Below, piece by piece: positions 38,412 to 45,057 of a stretch of 64,000 nt of DNA. The stretch's first letter is position 1. Every line of letters begins with the position of its first letter. The stretch is from an uncultured Alphaproteobacteria bacterium (lineage in GTDB: Bacteria > Pseudomonadota > Alphaproteobacteria > Micropepsales > Micropepsaceae): contig CADEFU010000011.1 of assembly GCA_902826695.1 (NCBI GenBank), forward strand, positions 62,001-126,000, in the 5' to 3' direction. The notes beneath the pieces were generated by a model. That model saw nothing but the letters and a program-made list of their open reading frames with translations, was not told the origin of the DNA and made no database searches. Made by a program: the position numbers and the translations under genes.

Positions 38412-39601
38412 CACCCGCGCGCCACCGGCGTCCGCCCGAACCAAGTTCCGCATCGCTCGACAATGTTAGGCAACCCATCGAGCAACCCGGGAATCGCAGA
38501 CCGCGACGGCACCGCCTGCGAAGGCAACGCCCGCAACGCCTCGACCATCGCCTCGGCCGCGGGTGGTTCTTCCGGCTCCCGAAGTGTGCGCAGAAGCCCA
38601 AGCTTTTCGGCAGCCTCCGCCCGTATCGTCTGTTCAAGGCGCGGCGTTCGTCGCGGCACGATCAAGGCGCGCTTGTCGAACGACAATATCTCGCAGAACG
38701 TATTGTACCCGCCCATTGACGCGACCCCGAGGCACTCAGCCATCAAGTGCTCCATACGCGGCTCAAACGTGAGCATTCGCAAAGCAGGAAGAGCCGCCGC
38801 CCGCCGCTCGAACGCAGCCCGAGCGTCGGCCCGCATAAAGGGTCCAGGCACGATCAACGCGGGCGCCAAGGCTCGCGCATCTCGTTCATAGGCCTTGAGC
38901 ACCCAATCCATCAAAAGTTCGCCGTCGCCCCCGCCGCCTGCTGTGACGACGATACGCTTGGCCACGTCGGGCAAGAACGCCGGCAGCGCCGTGGGTCGCG
39001 TCCGCCGCAAATACCCCGTGAACGTCACCTTCGCATTCACGCCCGCCGACAGCCCAAGCCCAGCGAGCGGATCGTAGATCGCCTTCAGCCCATAGACCCA
39101 AATGTCGTCGTACAGTTGTTCCAGTATGGGCGCCACGCGCTTGCGCTGCCACTCCGCGATCAGCGCCTCGGGCTCATCCATCACGTCGCGCAAACCCAAC
39201 ACCAGCCGGGTCCCGCGCCCCTTCAACGCCTCAAGCGTGCCCTCAAGCTCGCCGCGCAGTCCGAGCGGCTCCTTGTCCACGATGAACACATCCGGCGCGA
39301 AAGTCAGCGCCGTGTCCGCGATCAGCGACGACCGAAGCGCCGTCGTCTCCTGTATCGACCCATGCTCGGCAAGCGGCACGTAGTCGCCATTGCGAAGCTT
39401 TATGATTCCCGGCACCCGCACGAAGTCCACCCGCGTCTTGAAGTCGAACGACCCGATGATCGGCGACCCCGACACGATCAAGACCTTCAGCTTCGGAAAC
39501 GCCTCGGCGAGCGCATGCGCGATCGTGCGGCAGCGTCGGATGTGCCCCAATCCGAAGCTGTCGTGGCTGTAGATCAGGACCCGACCGTGCGATTGGGCGA
39601 T
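38411..39601 (-). CDS. MurG-like glycosyltransferase (COG4671 type), probable AUC start codon
   Basis: 396 residues if it begins at 39601. The family's N-terminal strand (HGRVLIYSHDSFGLGHIRRCRTIAHAL) is fully in frame, but no ATG, GTG or TTG precedes it. The only standard start in frame is a TTG at 39550, in the middle of the conserved GLGHIRRC motif. An ATC at 39601 has GAGG 7 bp upstream, so I take it as the start, either as a real AUC start or an ATG-to-ATC change. The C-domain has VVTAGGGGDGELLMDW and ASMGGYNTFCEILSFDKRALIVPRRTPRLEQTIRAEAAEKLG. It heads the operon down to the importer. Confidence 0.82.
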   Translation of the reverse strand: MAQSHGRVLIYSHDSFGLGHIRRCRTIAHALAEAFPKLKVLIVSGSPIIGSFDFKTRVDFVRVPGIIKLRNGDYVPLAEHGSIQETTALRSSLIADTALTFAPDVFIVDKEPLGLRGELEGTLEALKGRGTRLVLGLRDVMDEPEALIAEWQRKRVAPILEQLYDDIWVYGLKAIYDPLAGLGLSAGVNAKVTFTGYLRRTRPTALPAFLPDVAKRIVVTAGGGGDGELLMDWVLKAYERDARALAPALIVPGPFMRADARAAFERRAAALPALRMLTFEPRMEHLMAECLGVASMGGYNTFCEILSFDKRALIVPRRTPRLEQTIRAEAAEKLGLLRTLREPEEPPAAEAMVEALRALPSQAVPSRSAIPGLLDGLPNIVERCGTWFGRTPVARG

Positions 39602-39715
39602 GGTTAAACCTCGACGCGCAAGAGGCTCGATTTTGCACGGGTAACGGTCCGCGCGAAAGGGCGTGGCGTTGTTAAACCTTCTTCACTAGCTTAAGGCCGA
39701 TTCCGGCAGTTCTGC
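39602..39715. promoter_or_regulatory. Divergent control region between the glycosyltransferase operon and the ABC gene
   Basis: 114 bp contain both promoters. The octamer GTTAAACC occurs twice, at 39603-39610 and 39671-39678. A TTAA at 39673-39676 and another at 39691-39694 lie too far apart for a standard CtrA site (TTAA-N7-TTAA). A GATTC (GANTC, the CcrM methylation type) lies near 39697. These could be shared operator elements; none is proven. Confidence 0.35.
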
Positions 39716-42364
39716 ATGGCCACGCATCAATCGCTCTACAGCTACATCTGGCGGCATTCGCGCCGCGACCAGCTCGTCATCGTGGCGATCGCGCTGGCCG
39801 CGCAGCCGTTCTATTTCCTGACCCTGACCCTGCCCAAGCTTATTGTGAACGGCCCAATCCAGGGAAAGGGCTTCGACACCCCGGACGCCACCCAGAATTT
39901 CCTGCACATTTGGCTCCCTACCCTGGACGGCGGCGGCTGGACGCTCTTTGACGGCTTCGCGCTCGAACGTATCCCGTTCCTGTTCGCGCTCAGCTTCGCG
40001 TTTCTGGCCCTGGTTGGCTTCAACGGCTTCCTGAAGTTCCTTATCAACACGATGAAGGGCCGCCTCGGCGAGCGCCTGCTCCGGCGCCTGCGCTACGACC
40101 TCGTCGATCGCGTTTTGCGCTTCCCGCCGTCGCATCTGCGCAAGACGAAACAAGCCGAAATCGCTTCGATGGTGAAGGACGAGGTGGAGCCCTTGGGCGG
40201 CTTTTCCGGCGACGCGATCGTCTGGCCGGTCTTCCTCGCAGGCCAAGCACTCACCGCGCTCATCTTCATCTTCACCCAGAACTTCTGGCTGGGCCTCGTC
40301 ACGTTCACCGTCGTGCTCGGCCAAGCAATCGTCATCCCGCGCTTGCGCAAGCCCATCCTCCAACTCGGCAAGATGCGCCAACTGCAGGCTCGTGAGCTCG
40401 CCGGGCGCGTCGGCGAAATCGTCGACGGCGGCGCCGACATCCGCGTCCACGGCACCTCGAACTGGGAACGCGCAGAGATTGTCCGTCGCCTCGGAAAAAT
40501 CTTCGACATCCGCTTCGAAATCTATCAGCGCAAGTACTTCGTCAAATCGCTGAACAACTTCATCGCCCAGGTGACGCCGTTCGTGTTCTACGCCGGCGGC
40601 GGCTACCTCGCGATCACCGGTGCGCTCGACCTCGGCCAGCTCCTCGCCGTCATCGTCGCCTACAAGGACCTCCCCGGCCCGATCAAGGAACTCATCGACT
40701 GGGACCTCCAGCGTCAAGACGTTGAAATCAAATTCAACCAAGTGATGGACCAGTTCCATCCCGACGGCATGGTGACGCCAGCGATGCAAGCCCCCGGGCC
40801 GCGCCGCCCGCTCAAGGAACAGATCGAACTCAAGAACATCACCGCGATCGACGACGCCGGCTTCACGTTGCTCGACGATGTGGATCTGAGCTTGCCGCTG
40901 AGCCAGGCCATCGCCGTCGTCGGCGCCGCCGGCAGCGGCAAGGAAGCGCTCGGCCTCCTCTTTGCCCGCCAAGTGGCCCTGAAGGCCGGCACGATGACGG
41001 CGGGCGAACACGATCTGCTCACCTTGCCCGAGGCTGTCACGGGACGCTCGTTCGGCTACGCGGGCCCTGATGCGTACTTCTTTCCGGTCGACCTAAGGGA
41101 GAACCTGCTCTACGGCTTGCGCGTTTCCGCGCGCGACGGCTCCACCACCGACCGTCGCACGCGCGAGACATTGCGCGCGGGCAACCCCGGCTACGACGCC
41201 GATGCCGATTGGCTCGACTACGACGCACTCGGCACCAAGGATCCGAAGGCCATCGCCGACCGCATCGTTGACACGCTGACGATGGTGGGACTCGAGGCCG
41301 ACGTCTACAACCTCGGCCTGCAATCGCGCCTCGATCCGAAATCGAACAGCGAAGCCGCCACCCGTATCGTTGAAGCGCGCCTCGCGCTGCACGAGCGGCT
41401 CAGCGCGCCCGATGTCGCGCACCTGGTCGAACGCTTCGACCCCACCGTCTACAACAGAAACGCCTCGCTCGCCGAGAACATCCTGTTTGGCGCTTCGACC
41501 GATGCAATGCTGCAGCCCGCCAACCTACCGCAACTTGCGCATTTCAAGCGCGTCGTTGCTGAGGAAGGCCTCGAACAACACCTTATCGCCATGGGCCGCT
41601 CGATCGCCGAGACGATGCTCGAGCTCTTTCGCGACTTCCCGGCCGATCACCCGTTCTTTGACGAGTTCAGTTTCATCCCGGCGAGTGAACTGCCGCTCTA
41701 TGAGCAGGTGATGAAGCGCGCCAAAACCGACGGCCTCACCTACGCCGACCGCGCGCAGCTCTCCGTTTTGCCGCTGCGCTACGTCGAGGCGCGCCATCGC
41801 TTGGACCTCATCACGCCGCAAATCCGCGAGCGCATCCTGGCGGCCCGCCGAACGTTCGCCGAAACGCTTCCCGACGCCCTGAAGCCGCGGATATCGTTCT
41901 ACGAAGAGAAAGCCTACAACACCGCCGCGAGCCTGCTCGACAACATCCTGCTTGGCCGCGTGTCGTACGGTGTCGCCCAAGCCCAGGAACGCGTGAGCAG
42001 CCTAATCCGCGAAGTGCTCGATCAACTCGACGTCCGCGACCTCATCATCGAAGCAGGTCTCGCCTACAACGTAGGCGCCGCCGGCAAGCGCTTGACCACG
42101 ATGCAGCGTCAAAAGCTCGGCCTCGCCCGCGCGCTGATCAAGGAGCCGGACGTCCTTATCGTGAATGGCGCGCTCGCAAACCTCGACGATCAGCAAAAAA
42201 GCGACGTGGTCGATCGCGTTCTGGCACACCGAAAAGGCCGCGCGACGCTGTGGGTGCTGACGAAGGAAGACCTAGGCTCCCGCTTCGACAGGATCCTCCA
42301 CTTCGACCATGGCCGCCTGGTCGATGATCGCCTGCTGCAAGGCGTGCGGGAGGCCGCGCAATGA
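39716..42364 (+). CDS. ABC-transporter-like protein with degenerate, expanded nucleotide-binding region
   Basis: 882 residues. The first 320 hold a type I exporter-like membrane domain (helices near 20-40, 85-112, 170-205, 285-315). The C-terminal region resembles an exporter NBD but is broken at each key site. Walker A is GAAGSGKE (402-410, Glu in place of Ser/Thr), the signature is KRLTTMQRQKLGLARAL (near 791-806), Walker B is VLIVNGALANLD (no DE) and the H-loop His is Lys (LTKEDL, 848-853). About 380 residues, not about 100, separate Walker A from the signature, with three motifs of the form xNxLxG: ENLLYG (462), ENILFG (587) and DNILLG (742). ATP hydrolysis seems unlikely. It is followed 19 bp later by a cNMP-binding gene. 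Confidence 0.8.
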   Translation: MATHQSLYSYIWRHSRRDQLVIVAIALAAQPFYFLTLTLPKLIVNGPIQGKGFDTPDATQNFLHIWLPTLDGGGWTLFDGFALERIPFLFALSFAFLALVGFNGFLKFLINTMKGRLGERLLRRLRYDLVDRVLRFPPSHLRKTKQAEIASMVKDEVEPLGGFSGDAIVWPVFLAGQALTALIFIFTQNFWLGLVTFTVVLGQAIVIPRLRKPILQLGKMRQLQARELAGRVGEIVDGGADIRVHGTSNWERAEIVRRLGKIFDIRFEIYQRKYFVKSLNNFIAQVTPFVFYAGGGYLAITGALDLGQLLAVIVAYKDLPGPIKELIDWDLQRQDVEIKFNQVMDQFHPDGMVTPAMQAPGPRRPLKEQIELKNITAIDDAGFTLLDDVDLSLPLSQAIAVVGAAGSGKEALGLLFARQVALKAGTMTAGEHDLLTLPEAVTGRSFGYAGPDAYFFPVDLRENLLYGLRVSARDGSTTDRRTRETLRAGNPGYDADADWLDYDALGTKDPKAIADRIVDTLTMVGLEADVYNLGLQSRLDPKSNSEAATRIVEARLALHERLSAPDVAHLVERFDPTVYNRNASLAENILFGASTDAMLQPANLPQLAHFKRVVAEEGLEQHLIAMGRSIAETMLELFRDFPADHPFFDEFSFIPASELPLYEQVMKRAKTDGLTYADRAQLSVLPLRYVEARHRLDLITPQIRERILAARRTFAETLPDALKPRISFYEEKAYNTAASLLDNILLGRVSYGVAQAQERVSSLIREVLDQLDVRDLIIEAGLAYNVGAAGKRLTTMQRQKLGLARALIKEPDVLIVNGALANLDDQQKSDVVDRVLAHRKGRATLWVLTKEDLGSRFDRILHFDHGRLVDDRLLQGVREAAQ

Positions 42365-42383
42365 CGGAAAGTAGGATGACCGT

Positions 42384-42851
42384 ATGAGTATCCAAGCCGA
42401 AGTCGAACTGCTGCGCCGCGTGCCGCTGTTTGCGAACATCGACACGTCCCGCCTGAAGCTCCTGGCCTTCACCAGCGAACGCCTCTCGTTCGACGCGGGC
42501 GCCGTGCTCTTCCGCGAGGGCGACCGTGGCGACAGCGCCTACCTAATTCTCAACGGCAAGCTGGATGTTGTCGTGAACTCGCCCAAAGGCGAAGTTGTCG
42601 TGGCGCACCTTGGCGCGAACAACATTGTCGGCGAGATGGCACTGCTCTGCGAAATGCCGCGCACCGCAACGCTCGTCGCCATCGAGCCGCTCGACACGCT
42701 GAAAATCAAGAAGGACCAGTTTCTCCAGATGCTGCGCGATATCCCGCAGATGCCGCTTGAGATAATGCGCGAACTCGCCGTGCGTCTGAACAACGTGAAC
42801 AAGGAACTCTCGGCCGCTCACGCCAAGCTGCGCGCCGCGGGCCTCGAATAA
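42384..42851 (+). CDS. Cyclic-nucleotide-binding domain protein (no DNA-binding domain)
   Basis: 155 residues forming one CAP-family beta-roll: LFANIDTSRLKLLAFTSERLSFDAGAVLFREGDRGDSAYLILNGKLDVVV, then VAHLGANNIVGEMALLCEMPRTATLVA, where GEMALL and PRTATL form the phosphate-binding cassette. The expected R-x-A-T pattern is present (PRTATL). There is no helix-turn-helix, so it is probably a sensor or adaptor rather than a transcription factor. It lies 19 bp after the degenerate ABC gene and its TAA overlaps the ATG of the thioesterase gene (TAATG). Confidence 0.9.
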   Translation: MSIQAEVELLRRVPLFANIDTSRLKLLAFTSERLSFDAGAVLFREGDRGDSAYLILNGKLDVVVNSPKGEVVVAHLGANNIVGEMALLCEMPRTATLVAIEPLDTLKIKKDQFLQMLRDIPQMPLEIMRELAVRLNNVNKELSAAHAKLRAAGLE

Positions 42852-43297
42852 TGCCGATCGATCGCGCGCACCCCGAAAAGTACCCCCCGAATATTCAAGC
42901 CGTATTGAAGCGGCGCGCCGAGGCTTCAGCCGTGCTCGGTCAAGACCTGCTCGATGTCGACGTTGAAAAGGGCATCGCCCGCGCCGCTTACGACACGACG
43001 CAAGCGCTCGCCAATCGCTATGGCGCGGTCCACGGCGGCATGACCGCAGCGATCATGGACGACATCATCGCGCTCGCAGCAGGCCTGACGATCGAATGGG
43101 GCCAAATCACGCCCACGCTCGAAATGAAGGTGAACTACATCGCCCAAGGCAAACCCGGCACGCGCCTCATCGCCGAAGCCCGCACTGTCCGCCGCGGCGG
43201 CACGGTCATCTTCCTTGAGGCCGATTTGAAGGATGAAGCAGGCAAGCTGATCGCGACTGCCTCCTCCACCGTGATGATCGCGGCCGTCAAAAAGTAA
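42851..43297 (+). CDS. PaaI-family hotdog-fold thioesterase
   Basis: 148 residues of the hotdog fold. The conserved GxVHGGMTAAIMDDIIALAA stretch (YGAVHGGMTAAIMDDI, residues about 56-73) holds the catalytic acidic residue, and IEARTVRRGGTVIFLEADLKDEAGKLIATASSTVMI is typical of the final strands. It probably cleaves acyl- or aryl-CoA thioesters. Translationally coupled to the preceding gene by TAATG. Confidence 0.9.
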   Translation: MPIDRAHPEKYPPNIQAVLKRRAEASAVLGQDLLDVDVEKGIARAAYDTTQALANRYGAVHGGMTAAIMDDIIALAAGLTIEWGQITPTLEMKVNYIAQGKPGTRLIAEARTVRRGGTVIFLEADLKDEAGKLIATASSTVMIAAVKK

Positions 43298-43300
43298 GAG

Positions 43301-43362
43301 CTTCGCGCGAAGGCGCGAAACAGCAAGATAAGACGCGAATTTGATGACGGGCGCTGCGCGCC
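43301..43362. repeat. Left inverted repeat of the GxxExxY cassette
   Basis: 62 bp beginning CTTCGCGCGAAGGCGCGAAA and ending GGGCGCTGCGCGCC. Reverse-complemented, it matches the right repeat at 43839-43900 in 55 of 62 positions without gaps. It starts 3 bp after the thioesterase stop. Confidence 0.9.
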
Positions 43363-43400
43363 GTCTTAGATTTGCCACCTTCTCGGCCCACCTATTCGGC

Positions 43401-43838
43401 ATGGAGGCAAGAGCAGATATCGAGACGCTTGCGCGCGCCGTTGTTGATTGCGCGTACAGGATCCACTGCGAATTAGGTCCCGGTCTCCTAGAATCGGTCT
43501 ATGAGGCGGTGATGGCCAAGCGCCTGCGGGAGCTGGGTTTGCATGTGGAACGCCAGAAGCCAGTGCAATTCCGATTTGACGATATCGATTTTGAAGAAGG
43601 CTTTCGTGCGGATCTGTTGGTCGAAGGCGTCTTGCTTGTAGAGTTGAAGTCGATTGAGAGGCTTCTGCCCGTGAACGCCAAACAGGTGCTGACCTATCTG
43701 CGTCTTCTGGACCTTAAGCTCGGTATGTTGATCAACTTTGGCGGGGCGACCTTCCGCGAAGGTGTTCGCAGGATCGTCAACAACCACACAGACACGTCCT
43801 CATCCCGCCTACGAATCCACGCGCAGTCTCAAGACTGA
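43401..43838 (+). CDS. GxxExxY protein (PDDEXK_3 family)
   Basis: 145 residues from the ATG at 43401 (MEARADIETLARAVVDCAYRIH), which starts at the family's conserved N-terminus. The name-giving motif is GPGLLESVYE. Nuclease-type residues of the PDDEXK fold are kept: Asp in GFRADLLV, E-x-K in LLVELKS, and a following Gln in KQVLTYLRL. The family has many copies in some genomes and no proven function. The stop codon directly abuts the right inverted repeat, so gene and repeats form one unit. Confidence 0.88.
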   Translation: MEARADIETLARAVVDCAYRIHCELGPGLLESVYEAVMAKRLRELGLHVERQKPVQFRFDDIDFEEGFRADLLVEGVLLVELKSIERLLPVNAKQVLTYLRLLDLKLGMLINFGGATFREGVRRIVNNHTDTSSSRLRIHAQSQD

Positions 43839-43900
43839 GGCGCGCAGCGCCCGTCATCGAATTCGCGTCTTATCTAACTATTTTGCGTCTTCGCGCGAAA
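43839..43900. repeat. Right inverted repeat of the GxxExxY cassette
   Basis: 62 bp starting directly after the GxxExxY stop codon (GGCGCGCAGCGCCCGTCATC...) and ending TCTTCGCGCGAAA. Pairs with 43301-43362 at 55 of 62 positions. The differences are concentrated in 43881-43876 and 43891-43881 of the outer part. No obvious target-site duplication is seen outside the two repeats. Confidence 0.9.
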
Positions 43901-43930
43901 AAAAATCTGAATCTAAGCCGGCCGAACCGC

Positions 43931-44734
43931 TCATATCTCAATCTCCGCCACGACCGGCACGTGGTCCGATGGTCGCTTCCACCCGCGCGCTTCGCGCAGG
44001 ATTTGATGCTTTGTCACCGCGCCCTTCAGCGCAGGGCTGACCCACATGTGGTCGAGCCTGCGTCCGCGGTCGGACTTCTTCCAATCCTGATTGCGGTAGC
44101 TCCACCAGCTGTAGATCTTCTCGCTCATCGGTACGAACGAGCGCGTGACGTCGATCCAGTCGTGCGCCGCGTATGCCGCCGCCATGCGCTCCGTCTCCGG
44201 GGGCGTGTGGCTAACGATGTTGAGCAATTGCTTGTGGCTCCAAACATCGTGCTCATAAGGCGCCACGTTGAGATCGCCCACGATTACGCGTTTAGCGTCG
44301 CGCTTGCCCTTCATTTTCTCGAAGTACGAGGTCATCTCCTCCAAGAACTGAAGCTTGTGCGCAAACTTCTCGTTCGCTTTGGGGTCCGGAATATCGCCGC
44401 CCGCAGGTACGTAGAAATTGTGCACCTCGATCCCGCCGGCGAGGTTCACCCGCACGTGCCGCGCATCGCCCTTGCCGCAGAATTCGCGTGCCTCGATCTT
44501 GTCAAAGGGCACGCGCGAAAAGATCGCGACGCCGTGGTAGCCCTTCTGCCCATTGATCGCGACGTGTTCGAAGCCAAGCTTCCTGACCGCCTTATGCGGA
44601 AACGATGCGTCCGCGACCTTCGTTTCCTGGAGGCACAGCACGTCGATTTTTTGTTCGCGCGCGAGCTTGCCCACGAGCCCGATCCGCAGCCGAACCGAAT
44701 TGATGTTCCAAGTAGCGATTCGAAGCGTGGGCAT
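43931..44734 (-). CDS. xth: Exodeoxyribonuclease III (AP endonuclease, EEP fold)
   Basis: 267 residues. Catalytic landmarks: IATWNINSVRLR (Asn), CLQETKVAD (metal-binding Glu), YHGVAIFSR, VIVGDLNVAP (Asp/Asn), SDRGRRLDHMWVSP (Asp-His) and SDHVPVVAEIEI at the end. It cuts the backbone at abasic sites and degrades 3' ends in double-stranded DNA. The reading frame ends 31 bp from the right inverted repeat. The predicted sRNA terminator lies 45 bp before its start. Nth, another base-excision enzyme, is encoded 1.9 kb away. Confidence 0.95.
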   Translation of the reverse strand: MPTLRIATWNINSVRLRIGLVGKLAREQKIDVLCLQETKVADASFPHKAVRKLGFEHVAINGQKGYHGVAIFSRVPFDKIEAREFCGKGDARHVRVNLAGGIEVHNFYVPAGGDIPDPKANEKFAHKLQFLEEMTSYFEKMKGKRDAKRVIVGDLNVAPYEHDVWSHKQLLNIVSHTPPETERMAAAYAAHDWIDVTRSFVPMSEKIYSWWSYRNQDWKKSDRGRRLDHMWVSPALKGAVTKHQILREARGWKRPSDHVPVVAEIEI

Positions 44735-44778
44735 CTAACGGGGTGCGTGTAGCAAGACGGCGGGTGCAACCAGAAATG

Positions 44779-44816
44779 AAAAGACCCCCGGCTGTGCGTC
44801 CAGCCGGGGGTCAAAA
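44779..44816 (-). terminator. Strong intrinsic terminator of the predicted small RNA
   Basis: On the minus strand GACCCCCGGCTG pairs with CAGCCGGGGGTC over 12 perfect base pairs around a 6-nt loop (GACGCA), followed directly by TTTT. The run lies 45 bp upstream of the xth start. Confidence 0.85.
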
Positions 44817-44927
44817 CGCGCTTTTACGCGCCACGCGTCAGGAGGGGATATTCTGACGCTTAGATGGCCGAAAACTGGTCCCGCTAGCGGGGGGGGCAAC
44901 GCGAAACCAGCGTCAAATCAACCATCT
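44779..44927 (-). ncRNA. Predicted structured small RNA, about 150 nt
   Basis: No coding frame is supported here, but on the minus strand there are a promoter (44935-44963), a nested fold and a strong terminator. AGATGG (44927-44922) pairs with CCATCT (44867-44862); inside, CTGGT pairs with ACCAG (44910-44906 with 44879-44875) and CCCGCTAGCGGG (44891-44880) is palindromic. A second hairpin (GCGTCAG/CTGACGC, 44859-44835) shows the loop AAUAUCCCCUC next to CC, so it carries a CCCCUCC anti-Shine-Dalgarno-like motif. That motif is known from loops of alphaproteobacterial trans-acting sRNAs. I do not recognise a named family. It could instead be a leader of xth. Confidence 0.6.
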
Positions 44928-44934
44928 GGGAATC

Positions 44935-44963
44935 ACTATATGCGCGGGTGCCACAGGGAGCAA
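44935..44963 (-). promoter_or_regulatory. Promoter of the predicted small RNA
   Basis: Minus-strand TTGCTC (44963-44958) and TATAGT (44940-44935) are separated by exactly 17 bp. The expected start of transcription is 7-8 bp further, at about 44927, where the first stem of the RNA begins. Confidence 0.6.
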
Positions 44964-45057
44964 CTTTTTTTTTGGCTCTTACACAATGTTAATGACTATG
45001 GCTTCGATGACACATCGTTTTTGTGAGTCGTGTGGAACAGGCAACGAGTATCTGCAA
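44964..45057. other. Intergenic region, AT-rich with a T-run
   Basis: 94 bp between the sRNA promoter and the aminotransferase stop. It contains nine consecutive T residues (near 44965-44973) flanked by GAGC/GGCTC. On the plus strand this would look like a short stem with a T-rich loop. I see no gene in it. Confidence 0.4.

Noticed and set aside
39673..39694. CtrA-binding site (TTAA-N7-TTAA)
   Set aside because: The two TTAA units are 14 bp apart, not 7.
39686..41011. 441-residue open frame on the minus strand opposite the degenerate ABC gene
   Set aside because: Shadow frame: composition is rich in Arg, Asp, Glu and Ala without known motifs, no ribosome site, and the plus-strand frame has clear membrane and NBD-like content.
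43301..43900. Insertion sequence (transposase-encoding)
   Set aside because: The only gene is a GxxExxY protein, not a transposase; no target-site duplication was found, so I report it as a cassette of unclear mobility.
44779..44927. 4.5S SRP RNA, 6S RNA or tmRNA
   Set aside because: The conserved SRP loop bases, the long 6S central bulge and tmRNA ends are not seen.
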